Assembly: GCA_964587505.1 (NCBI GenBank)
Contig: CAZPLD010000032.1
Span: 1-7,951, forward strand
DNA: 7,951 nucleotides
From: 2-01-FULL-41-26 sp964587505
Lineage (GTDB): Bacteria > Patescibacteriota > Minisyncoccia > 2-02-FULL-40-12 > GWA2-44-9
Direction: 5' to 3'
A program made the translations under genes and the position numbers. Below the pieces are notes generated by a model. That model searched no databases. It had not been told where the DNA came from and was given only the letters and a program-made list of their open reading frames with translations. This document shows, piece by piece, positions 1-4,713 of the stretch. The number at the start of each line of letters is the position of its first letter. The first letter of the stretch is position 1.

Positions 1-154
1 GAAAGATAGCAGCAGCAAAACCTACAACTGCCAAAGTTCCGCCGTCAATTTGTTTAGTAACGAATATGGCAAACACGGGCGCAAAAACAGAAAAACCGGC
101 ATTAATAAAGAAATCGGATAAGACCAGAGTTTTGACAACGTGATTGATTTTCAT
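1..154 (-). CDS. MFS-like transporter, N-terminal fragment (cut by window edge)
   Basis: Fifty-one codons run from an ATG at 154-152 to the left edge without a stop, starting MKINHVVKTLVLSDFF. The fragment is one hydrophobic segment (about residues 8-31: LVLSDFFINAGFSVFAPVFA), a short TKQIDGG loop, and the start of a second hydrophobic segment (TLAVVGFAAAIF). This helix, short polar loop, helix layout near the N-terminus matches the beginning of a major facilitator superfamily permease, an inner-membrane exporter or importer of small molecules. The substrate cannot be told from 51 residues. There is no SD. An extended -10 lies exactly 6 nt upstream, so the mRNA is probably leaderless. A terminator separates it from the protease gene upstream. 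Another small multi-pass membrane family is possible because the MFS motif-A loop lies outside the window. Confidence 0.6.
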   Translation of the reverse strand, partial: MKINHVVKTLVLSDFFINAGFSVFAPVFAIFVTKQIDGGTLAVVGFAAAIF

Positions 155-160
155 AACCTA

Positions 161-169
161 ATAGTAACA
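161..169 (-). promoter_or_regulatory. Extended -10 promoter element of the MFS-like gene
   Basis: On the minus strand TGT-TACTAT reads as an extended -10 (TGn plus hexamer at 166-161). Exactly 6 nt separate it from the ATG at 154, so the expected start of transcription is the A of the ATG. A possible -35 (TTGCAG, 188-183, 16-nt spacer) is weak and overlaps the terminator hairpin. Seen in the sequence; promoter activity is inferred. Confidence 0.45.
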
Positions 170-174
170 AATTA

Positions 175-203
175 AAAAACCCCTGCAACGGGCAGGGGTT
201 TTT
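175..203 (-). terminator. Intrinsic terminator of the S8 protease gene (bidirectional in form)
   Basis: A perfect 7-bp GC stem (180-186 with 192-198, CCCCTGC/GCAGGGG) with a 5-nt loop is flanked by A5 and T5, which can extend the stem or act as the U-tract. It begins 12 nt past the protease stop codon and ends 20 nt before the next gene's start, so it insulates the two minus-strand genes. The symmetric flanks would also work on the plus strand. Confidence 0.85.
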
Positions 204-215
204 ATTATTAAATTT

Positions 216-1400
216 TTAGAGATGCGGAAATCCAAATCCGGAAGAATTGTCGTCGCCTATAGGCAACAGGTCAGCCGTAAGCTTGTGGAGAAGTTCTCTG
301 GTTGCCGAAGCGGGGTTCAGAGCATCTTTTTGCCATTCTTTGGCGGCAAGTCCTACAACATGGGGTGTTGCCATAGAGGTTCCTGACAAAATAGCATAAC
401 CGCCGTCTTTCCAAGTTGATTCAACATTAACGCCCGGAGCTGCAAGTTCTATGTCTCCAGTTTCAACAATATAAGGTTCTGTAGTTGAGTTGATACCCCT
501 TGAGCTCCAGTCCTGAATTTTAATATCTTTATCAACAGCACCCACTGCAACGACATTCGCATCAGCTCCAGGGTAATCAATGCTCCCGACATAAGGCCCG
601 TCATTGCCGGCCGCGGCAATGACCAAAACATTCTTGGAAACGGCGTAACCGGTAGCATCAGTTATCAGCTGGCTTGGGTTATCGGAACCTAAGCTTAAAT
701 TTACGATATTGGCCCCATTATCAGCAGCCGTTCTTAAGGCAACAGCTATGTCGTCCGCCCAGCAGGTACCGTTGTTGGAACAAACCTTATAAGCAAAGAT
801 GTTGGCTTCCGGAGCCATGCCGTATATGCCAAGCCCGTCGGAACCGCCGTCGGCTGCAATTATCCCAGCCACATGAGTTCCATGGCCGTTCTTGTCGTCA
901 CACTTACCGTCAGCAACAGCTACCGGGCCTGAAAAATCTTTACACCCTTTAATTCTGTTCTTAAGGTCAGGATGAGTTTTCAAAACTCCCGTGTCCAGCA
1001 CGGCAACATTAACGTCTAAACCTCCCGATGTCTTTGACAGCAACGGGTCATTGTAAATTGTTTTGACCCCCCAAGGAACCTGCCCGGAGGGCTTAATTCT
1101 CTGCGTTTGGCCTTTTCCGGCAGTTTCTGGCGCTTGTGACAATAAGTCTGGCAGAATATTTAACTTCTTGACGGGTTCAACTTCTACGCCAAATATCTTC
1201 GCAACACGAAGCTGGAAGTCGGACAGGTCAGTGGTAAAACCGTTATCAAAATTGTGTCTGACACCGAAGGACTTTTTCCACCAGCCGGAGGTGGATTTAA
1301 CGAGATAGCGGGTATCGTCGGAAGCGGCTCGGGAAACATTGGCAGCGAATACAAGTGTTAAAATTATGGCTAAATATGCGGTCTTTTTGATTGTAATCAT
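216..1400 (-). CDS. Secreted S8 (subtilisin-like) serine protease with propeptide
   Basis: 394 aa. Residues 1-25 form a signal peptide: KK, then a hydrophobic stretch, then VSRA-A, with likely cleavage after A25. Residues about 30-105 look like an inhibitor/chaperone propeptide. The catalytic domain follows PWGVKTI (109-115) and carries the complete S8 triad: Asp136 in VAVLDTG, His173 in NGHGTHVAG and Ser342 in SGTSMATPH. The oxyanion-hole Asn266 sits in AAAGNDGP. Four cysteines (153, 167, 207, 213) could form disulfides in the exported enzyme. The domain ends shortly after the Ser region with no C-terminal anchor, so a soluble exported peptidase is expected. The enzyme should hydrolyse peptide bonds outside the cytoplasmic membrane. 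In a reduced genome this could serve nutrient scavenging or host interaction, which is inference. There is no SD; the start is fixed by the signal peptide and a promoter immediately upstream. Confidence 0.95.
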   Translation of the reverse strand: MITIKKTAYLAIILTLVFAANVSRAASDDTRYLVKSTSGWWKKSFGVRHNFDNGFTTDLSDFQLRVAKIFGVEVEPVKKLNILPDLLSQAPETAGKGQTQRIKPSGQVPWGVKTIYNDPLLSKTSGGLDVNVAVLDTGVLKTHPDLKNRIKGCKDFSGPVAVADGKCDDKNGHGTHVAGIIAADGGSDGLGIYGMAPEANIFAYKVCSNNGTCWADDIAVALRTAADNGANIVNLSLGSDNPSQLITDATGYAVSKNVLVIAAAGNDGPYVGSIDYPGADANVVAVGAVDKDIKIQDWSSRGINSTTEPYIVETGDIELAAPGVNVESTWKDGGYAILSGTSMATPHVVGLAAKEWQKDALNPASATRELLHKLTADLLPIGDDNSSGFGFPHL

Positions 1401-1409
1401 GTGAGGTTA

Positions 1410-1438
1410 AGTATATCAAACCTGCTCCAAACTGGCAA
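1410..1438 (-). promoter_or_regulatory. Sigma-70-type promoter of the S8 protease gene
   Basis: On the minus strand TTGCCA (1438-1433), a 17-nt spacer and TATACT (1415-1410) match the -35/-10 consensus at 10 of 12 positions. The -10 ends 9 nt before the ATG at 1400, so transcription should begin 0-3 nt ahead of the start codon. This explains the missing SD. Confidence 0.75.
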
Positions 1439-1450
1439 TCCACAGGTAGA

Positions 1451-1686
1451 CGCTCCGCCTCCCCGCTTTTCTCACGGCTTCCTCTTGGACTATTTCTAGA
1501 AACTCTTCCTAATTTCTCTGACCGCCCGGGGGTATATCCCCCTGCCGGCCATGCGACCTTCGTCCGCTTGCTGGCGGGACTCGGATCGTTCCGGCATCCC
1601 CCGGACTCGGTTCCCAGAGAAATCGCGTCAGAGTTCCTGAAATAGTAGCCAATCGTGCAGAATGTGATAAAAGCGGGGAGGCTGCG
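1451..1686 (+). repeat. Long imperfect hairpin element, CGCTCCGCC family (copy 1)
   Basis: This fills the 325-base gene-free gap between the 124-aa gene and the protease. Nested complementary arms are visible: 1457-1470 with 1669-1682 (14 bp, perfect), 1489-1496 with 1639-1646 (8 bp), 1501-1506 with 1630-1635 (6 bp) and 1512-1520 with 1615-1623 (9 bp, perfect). A local GGGGG-TATAT-CCCCC hairpin sits at 1528-1542, inside a GC-rich apical region. The left edge, CGCTCCGCC then a C/T-rich run and CTTTTCT, and the right edge (read in reverse complement as CGCAGCC, then CGCTTTTAT) closely match both edges of the element at 2141-2386. No open frame here looks coding. It could be a non-autonomous mobile element or a structured transcript. 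Confidence 0.7.
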
Positions 1687-1725
1687 TTGTTTAATTAGTC
1701 AAATAACAGAAAGTGGTGAAGCAAT

Positions 1726-2100
1726 TTATTTATCTCCTTTTTCTTCAAATGCAAGAAGTTCGTCAATCCTTTTATCTTTTTGTTCTTTGGTTGAAACACG
1801 TGTAAGACTTACGTTAAAATATCCGGAAATACTTATTTCTAAGTAAAGGTCTTCTTTTAATTTAATGAATGCTATATTCTCAGAAGTATGCTCTGCTAAG
1901 TACAGTTCGGGGCCATATTTATTTATCAAAGCCTCACCGTATTTTTGTAGAATCTCATGAATTTCTTGAGATGCTTCCCACGCCCCGACCCCTCCGTCAA
2001 GCTTGGGAACCAACTCAATAAGTTTAGTTACAATAGGCTTGAGTCTTTCTTCTTCTAATTTTTCTTTTTGTTCCCAACTAAGATTTTCTTTTATGTTCAT
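1726..2100 (-). CDS. Hypothetical protein, 124 aa, unrecognised family
   Basis: The protein is soluble and charged, with no signal peptide or membrane segment. Residues 8-30 (WEQKEKLEEERLKPIVTKLIEL) and 41-62 look helical and amphipathic. Residues about 66-101 (ELYLAEH...IAFIKL...LYLEISISGYFNVSLTRV) look like a run of beta-strands. The tail (104-124) is highly charged. No catalytic or metal motif is recognised, so no function is proposed. It is accepted as a real gene because codon-like structure runs the full length, a TTGACA/TAAAAT promoter sits immediately upstream, and the -10 is placed so that transcription would start at the A of its ATG. Hairpin elements flank it on both sides, so it appears to be a single-gene transcription unit. 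Confidence 0.75.
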   Translation of the reverse strand: MNIKENLSWEQKEKLEEERLKPIVTKLIELVPKLDGGVGAWEASQEIHEILQKYGEALINKYGPELYLAEHTSENIAFIKLKEDLYLEISISGYFNVSLTRVSTKEQKDKRIDELLAFEEKGDK

Positions 2101-2106
2101 AAAATA

Positions 2107-2134
2107 ATTTTAGAACTCTGCAATAAATTGTCAA
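2107..2134 (-). promoter_or_regulatory. Promoter of the 124-aa gene, leaderless geometry
   Basis: The minus strand reads TTGACA (2134-2129, full consensus), a 16-nt spacer and TAAAAT (2112-2107). The +1 expected 7 nt after the hexamer end falls on 2100, the A of the start codon. No SD is present in the AT-rich gap. Confidence 0.75.
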
Positions 2135-2140
2135 CACATA

Positions 2141-2386
2141 AGCGCAGCCCTATCGCTTTTATGTCACTTTGACGAGGCGAGGGAACAGATGAGGTTGATG
2201 GTGATTTTATCCCAAAACAATAGGTCGAACGCCGAGCCGCAAGCCTGCCTGCGTAGTCAGGCAATAGGCTTACGTAGCGAGGAGGCAAGAGAGGGTACCT
2301 GTTGTTTTGGAAGATAACAATCCCAATCATACCGAATCTGTTCCCGAGACGAGGAACCGTGACAGAAAAGTAATGGGGCGGAGCGG
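2141..2386 (-). repeat. Long imperfect hairpin element, CGCTCCGCC family (copy 2)
   Basis: It occupies nearly all of the space between the 124-aa gene and the DedA gene. Arms pair in order inward: 2156-2167 with 2359-2370 (11 of 12), 2181-2190 with 2336-2345 (10 bp, perfect), and 2212-2225 with 2297-2310 (13 of 14, plus a U.G in plus-strand RNA). The tip is a compact hairpin: 2241-2246 with 2266-2271 and 2247-2251 with 2258-2262. On the minus strand it begins 2 nt after the DedA stop codon with CGCTCCGCC, followed by CTTTTCTGTCACGG. Element 1 has a near-identical edge on the plus strand. A 77-codon frame across it is taken as non-coding. Confidence 0.7.
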
Positions 2387-2387
2387 G

Positions 2388-3065
2388 CTATTCCTTATCC
2401 GATAAGAACTTGTCTATACCGTCTTTAAGTTTGTCGCTAAGTTCCTTTATGCGGTCGGCTAAAAACAAGGAGCGGACAAAAGCCGACCGGAAAGACATTT
2501 TTATGAGATAAACTATCGTTACCGCCCCGCCCAAAAAAGCCAAAACATAAAATACGTTTGTAAGATATGCCAGAAACAATTTGTAACTTTGTCCGAAGAA
2601 ATAACCGACAAAAAAAGTAATGGCGGCCCACCCGACAGAACCTGCAAAGTTGTACCAGCCAAACTTTCTTAGATTGTATTTAAACGAACCGGCCATTATC
2701 AAAGTAGCTACCGTAAGAGACCATGTCAGTTTAGTAAAAACTATCGCTCGGCCGCTGTATTTTCCGAAATATTCCTCCACTTTTTCTATTATTCTCCGGC
2801 TTTTGGGGTCCTTTCTGCCCCATTTATCAATTGGCTTTGCTCCGGCAAAATATCCAACCATGTACCAGATGTAGCCGTTAATAGTTACACCAAGAACACT
2901 TAACAAAAACATGGGTAAAAGCGCGATGCTGCCTATAGAAGCAAGGAAACCTGCTAAAATTATCGTATTCATTCCCTCAATGGTAGCTCCCAAGAAAAGG
3001 AACAAATATTTATAATGAATCAGGGTCGGAAAACTGCTTTGGAAAAAGTTGAAAAAATTATCCAT
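2388..3065 (-). CDS. DedA/VTT-domain family membrane protein
   Basis: 225 aa and multi-pass. DedA (SNARE-associated/VTT) features appear in order: an amphipathic re-entrant segment with the acidic E30-G31 (ATIEGMNTIILAGF), glycine-rich helix 51-75 (SVLGVTINGYIWYMVGYFAG), a basic cytoplasmic loop (KWGRKDPKSRRIIEK), the YSGR motif at 103-106, AG at 125-126, and the N139...G145-W146...G154...G158 pattern of the last core helices. A further hydrophobic helix (171-189) and a charged cytoplasmic tail follow. Members are linked to flippase/scramblase-type lipid movement (undecaprenyl phosphate, phosphatidylethanolamine) and membrane homeostasis. The substrate here is unknown. The usual R-x-P after the GR motif is replaced by FTKLTWSL, which may affect activity. 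There is no SD; a weak CTTAAT hexamer lies 6 nt before the ATG. Length is normal for the family. Confidence 0.87.
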   Translation of the reverse strand: MDNFFNFFQSSFPTLIHYKYLFLFLGATIEGMNTIILAGFLASIGSIALLPMFLLSVLGVTINGYIWYMVGYFAGAKPIDKWGRKDPKSRRIIEKVEEYFGKYSGRAIVFTKLTWSLTVATLIMAGSFKYNLRKFGWYNFAGSVGWAAITFFVGYFFGQSYKLFLAYLTNVFYVLAFLGGAVTIVYLIKMSFRSAFVRSLFLADRIKELSDKLKDGIDKFLSDKE

Positions 3066-3120
3066 TCGCGGATTAAGTTATTTAATAGGTCAGATATTTA
3101 ATCCATTTTATCATTTTAGA

Positions 3121-3214
3121 AGCTAAAGAATAGACCGAGTCCGAGGAACGACGACAAAGATATAGTTATTCTATATTGAGGAGGAGAGACGAAGGAATCG
3201 GTCTATTCACTGCT
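3121..3214 (+). repeat. Structured hairpin element A (CCGAG/ACGAAGGA core)
   Basis: The outer stem 3128-3138 pairs perfectly with 3198-3208 (11 bp). The tip is ATATAG-TTATT-CTATAT (3160-3165 with 3171-3176). Between them lies a largely unpaired purine-rich internal region, starting CCGAG on the 5' side and ending ACGAAGGA on the 3' side. The same core occurs in inverted orientation in the next element. It lies between the glycosylase and DedA genes, upstream of the latter. Confidence 0.65.
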
Positions 3215-3232
3215 TCCCTCTTAGGGCGGGCT

Positions 3233-3317
3233 GATTTTAGGCCAAATCCTTCGTTGCTCGTCTTCGCAGTAGAATAATCTACAGCTTCATCCTCGCATCT
3301 CGGATTTGGCTAAAATC
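3233..3317 (-). repeat. Structured hairpin element B, inverted relative of element A
   Basis: The outer stem is 16 bp with one bulge: 3233-3240 plus 3242-3249 pair with 3310-3317 and 3302-3309. The tip is GTAGA-ATAA-TCTAC (3269-3282). Read on the minus strand, the core starts CCGAG, has GAAG and TAG-ATTATT-CTA at the tip, and ends ACGAAGGA. It aligns with element A through the core but has an unrelated outer stem. It begins 30 nt past the glycosylase stop codon, with CGCTCCGC just outside its arm (3319-3326). Confidence 0.65.
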
Positions 3318-3346
3318 CGCTCCGCTAAAAAGATAAAATGGGTTAA

Positions 3347-3943
3347 TTATCTGACCAACTTTAAAACCTGGAAATCCTTTATTAAAGTATCTTTGGTAGT
3401 TCTATTATATATCGCCACGGCGGGGTGGTATAGGGGTATAATTTTTATTTTGCCGTATGTTGTTTCAGTTTCAAAAGTTTTGCCGTGCATTTGGCTTATG
3501 GATTTGAGCTGGTTTTCCAGTCCGAACTTCCTCATAATATAATCCATCGAGAACCGGCCAAGAGTGGCTATGACTTCCGGCTGGATTATCTCTATTTGCC
3601 TGTCTAAGAACGGGCCATAAACCCTGATTTCTTCCGGCAACGGGTCTCTGTTGAACGGCGGCCGGTCTTTGACTATGTTGGTTATATAAACATCTTTGCG
3701 GTCTATGCCGACGGAGGCAAGTAATTCGTCCAATATCTTTCCGGCCGCTCCGTAAAATGGCTTGCCGGTCGCGGCCTCGTTCCTGCCGGGAGCTTCGCCG
3801 ATAAACATTATCTTAGCATGGTGGCTCCCCTCGCCTATAACAGGAAAAACTTTGTTTTTAACTCTTTCTTTATAAAGCGGGGATGACTTGAGGTTAATGA
3901 CTTCGTCTTTGATTTGTCTTAAGAGTTCAGTGCGGTTGTCCAT
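3347..3943 (-). CDS. Family-4-type uracil-DNA glycosylase lacking the Fe-S cysteines
   Basis: 198 aa, close to the normal family-4 length. Motif 1 is GEAPGRNEAATGKPFYG (49-65), the middle motif is TNIVKDRPPFNRDPLPEE (88-105), and the last motif is LYHPAVA (171-177) with His173. These build the uracil pocket that removes uracil from DNA in the base-excision repair pathway of the cytoplasm. Family-4 enzymes normally carry four cysteines that bind a 4Fe-4S cluster. Here the N-terminal C-x-x-C is LKSS (18-21), the VKCRPP cysteine is Asp93, and the cysteine after the NR-P-E segment aligns with Tyr109. The protein contains no cysteine at all. The start is supported by a TATTCT hexamer 8 nt upstream and the absence of an SD. 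A structured element ends 16 nt upstream. It may repair uracil without the cluster, or the family may have drifted in specificity. Confidence 0.9.
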   Translation of the reverse strand: MDNRTELLRQIKDEVINLKSSPLYKERVKNKVFPVIGEGSHHAKIMFIGEAPGRNEAATGKPFYGAAGKILDELLASVGIDRKDVYITNIVKDRPPFNRDPLPEEIRVYGPFLDRQIEIIQPEVIATLGRFSMDYIMRKFGLENQLKSISQMHGKTFETETTYGKIKIIPLYHPAVAIYNRTTKDTLIKDFQVLKLVR

Positions 3944-3959
3944 AGGTATTTAGAATATT

Positions 3960-4116
3960 GGCAAAAAATGAAGCTTGGCCCACGAAGACCGCATAAAACC
4001 CTGCTGGGTTTTTGCTCTATCTACAGAGATTCCCGGGCTAAAGCACCGTGAACCTTCTCCGAGCCGGCCCGTCGGCCTCCGAACGTTCTTCTTAGTGCCA
4101 AACTTCACTTTTTACC
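3960..4116 (-). other. Candidate structured RNA element upstream of the glycosylase gene
   Basis: The two ends, 3960-3979 and 4097-4116, are inverted copies differing at three positions. Read as minus-strand RNA all three differences become G.U wobbles, giving an uninterrupted 20-bp closing helix. Inside, on the same strand, are several local hairpins: AAAACCC-agca-GGGUUUU (about 3996-4013), CUCU-guagau-AGAG, a GGUUC/GGAAUC stem around a GC-rich tip, and a GAG-CCG/CGG-CUC stem. CAC..GAAGA can pair with UCUUC-GUG next to the closing helix. The architecture resembles a multibranched RNA. It lies upstream of the glycosylase on the same strand and could be an independent RNA, a leader or a mobile hairpin. 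No known RNA family was recognised. Confidence 0.5.
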
Positions 4117-4148
4117 AATCCCAATTCTAATCCAGTTTAAATAAAAAC

Positions 4149-4169
4149 AAAAAAAGGAGCAAATGCTCC
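4149..4169 (-). terminator. Distal intrinsic terminator of the basic-protein cassette
   Basis: On the minus strand GGAGC-ATTT-GCTCC (4169-4156) is followed at once by seven T (4155-4149). It acts behind a first terminator, making a tandem pair. Confidence 0.85.
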
Positions 4170-4174
4170 ACTTT

Positions 4175-4205
4175 AAAAAATTGAGGGGCGGCACATTGCC
4201 GCCCC
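4175..4205 (-). terminator. Proximal intrinsic terminator of the basic-protein cassette
   Basis: A 9-bp perfect GC stem (GGGGCGGCA/TGCCGCCCC, 4185-4193 with 4197-4205) closes a 3-nt loop. On the minus strand TCAA and then six T (4180-4175) follow it. It begins 13 nt past the stop codon of the 69-aa gene. Confidence 0.8.
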
Positions 4206-4218
4206 AGACGAGAGAACC

Positions 4219-4428
4219 CTAGAGCTCTCCCGCCCGATACGCCTTCTGAATCAGCCGTTCGAGCAGCACGCTCGGACGGACCGCCGCCCGCGACCGCTTG
4301 AAGTTGCGGTACTTGGTCGGCTGATTCTTGTCTCCGCCGGTTCCACGGATACACTTGGTCTTGGTCCCCACCCGGCGGCTCCGCCGAGTTCCGAGCTTCA
4401 TACGAAACTCGCGACGATTGATGGTCAT
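4219..4428 (-). CDS. Small arginine/lysine-rich protein, 69 aa, unrecognised
   Basis: The ATG at 4428-4426 is chosen because AAGGAGGT (4442-4435) lies 6 nt upstream and because the ATG overlaps the TGA of the upstream gene by one base. A GTG one codon earlier (4431) is the alternative. Of 69 residues, 21 are Arg or Lys and four are acidic. The N-terminal half (INRREFRMKLGTRRSRR, then KTKCIRGTGG) looks disordered and nucleic-acid-binding. The C-terminal part (VRPSVLLERLIQKAYRAG) is a plausible short amphipathic helix. No known family was recognised. A DNA- or RNA-associated role is a guess from charge only. Codons are GC-rich, unlike the neighbouring ligase. Expression should be strong and coupled to the upstream gene. 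Confidence 0.7.
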   Translation of the reverse strand: MTINRREFRMKLGTRRSRRVGTKTKCIRGTGGDKNQPTKYRNFKRSRAAVRPSVLLERLIQKAYRAGEL

Positions 4429-4682
4429 CACAACACCTCCTTCAGTTTAGCCATGGCCTTCTTGGCCCTGTGGGTCTTGGCCTTGGATCCACCGACTCCT
4501 GCGACGGCCGCGCCGCGCTTTTCGATCTCGCCTTCGGCCTGACGAGCCCTGGCACGGGCATGCAGGCGCTTGCTACGCCGGTGTTCGCCGCGTTCGCCGG
4601 GTGCCGGCGGACACTGGCTCGGGCCATGCATGTGGCCATTCCTGATCATGTGGTCGCCCCTGAAAGGGCAAGGAACAAGCAT
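4428..4682 (-). CDS. Small basic His/Cys/Arg-rich protein, 84 aa, unrecognised
   Basis: The start at 4682 is set by AAGGAGG ending 6 nt before the ATG. The N-terminal segment holds C5, H11, H17, H19 and C24 (from CPFRGDH to PSQCP), which could bind a metal; this is inference. Residues about 30-50 are Arg/His-rich (EHRRSKRLHARARARQ), and the C-terminal end (SKAKTHRAKKAMAKLKEVL) is a lysine-rich likely helix. There is no membrane segment. The last codons (AAG GAG GTG) double as the SD of the following gene. Local GC is very high: 44 of 60 bases at 4501-4560, compared with 19 of 60 at 5461-5520 in the ligase. This suggests a foreign or specially constrained segment. Its function is unknown. Confidence 0.65.
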   Translation of the reverse strand: MLVPCPFRGDHMIRNGHMHGPSQCPPAPGERGEHRRSKRLHARARARQAEGEIEKRGAAVAGVGGSKAKTHRAKKAMAKLKEVL

Positions 4683-4713
4683 GTGAATCCTCCTTGTGAA
4701 ACTGTTTGTCGGA

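Noticed and set aside
2097..2330. 77-codon open frame on the minus strand
   Set aside because: It lies inside the long hairpin element at 2141-2386, has no SD or placed promoter, and the translation is low-complexity and unlike a folded protein.
3121..3317. Possible two-repeat CRISPR remnant
   Set aside because: The two similar units are inverted, have paired outer stems that differ, and lack identical direct repeats or spacers.
3306..3542. 78-codon plus-strand frame opposite the glycosylase
   Set aside because: It is antisense to a gene with clear family motifs, and it starts in the arm of hairpin element B.
4149..4205. Possible tRNA or riboswitch-like fold downstream of the cassette
   Set aside because: Both stems are simple hairpins with T-tracts on the minus strand. 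No tRNA arms, CCA end or conserved aptamer core is present.
4127..4354. 75-codon minus-strand frame across the cassette terminators
   Set aside because: It overlaps the 69-aa gene in another frame, reads through both terminators and has a poor start. The overlap is a by-product of high GC.
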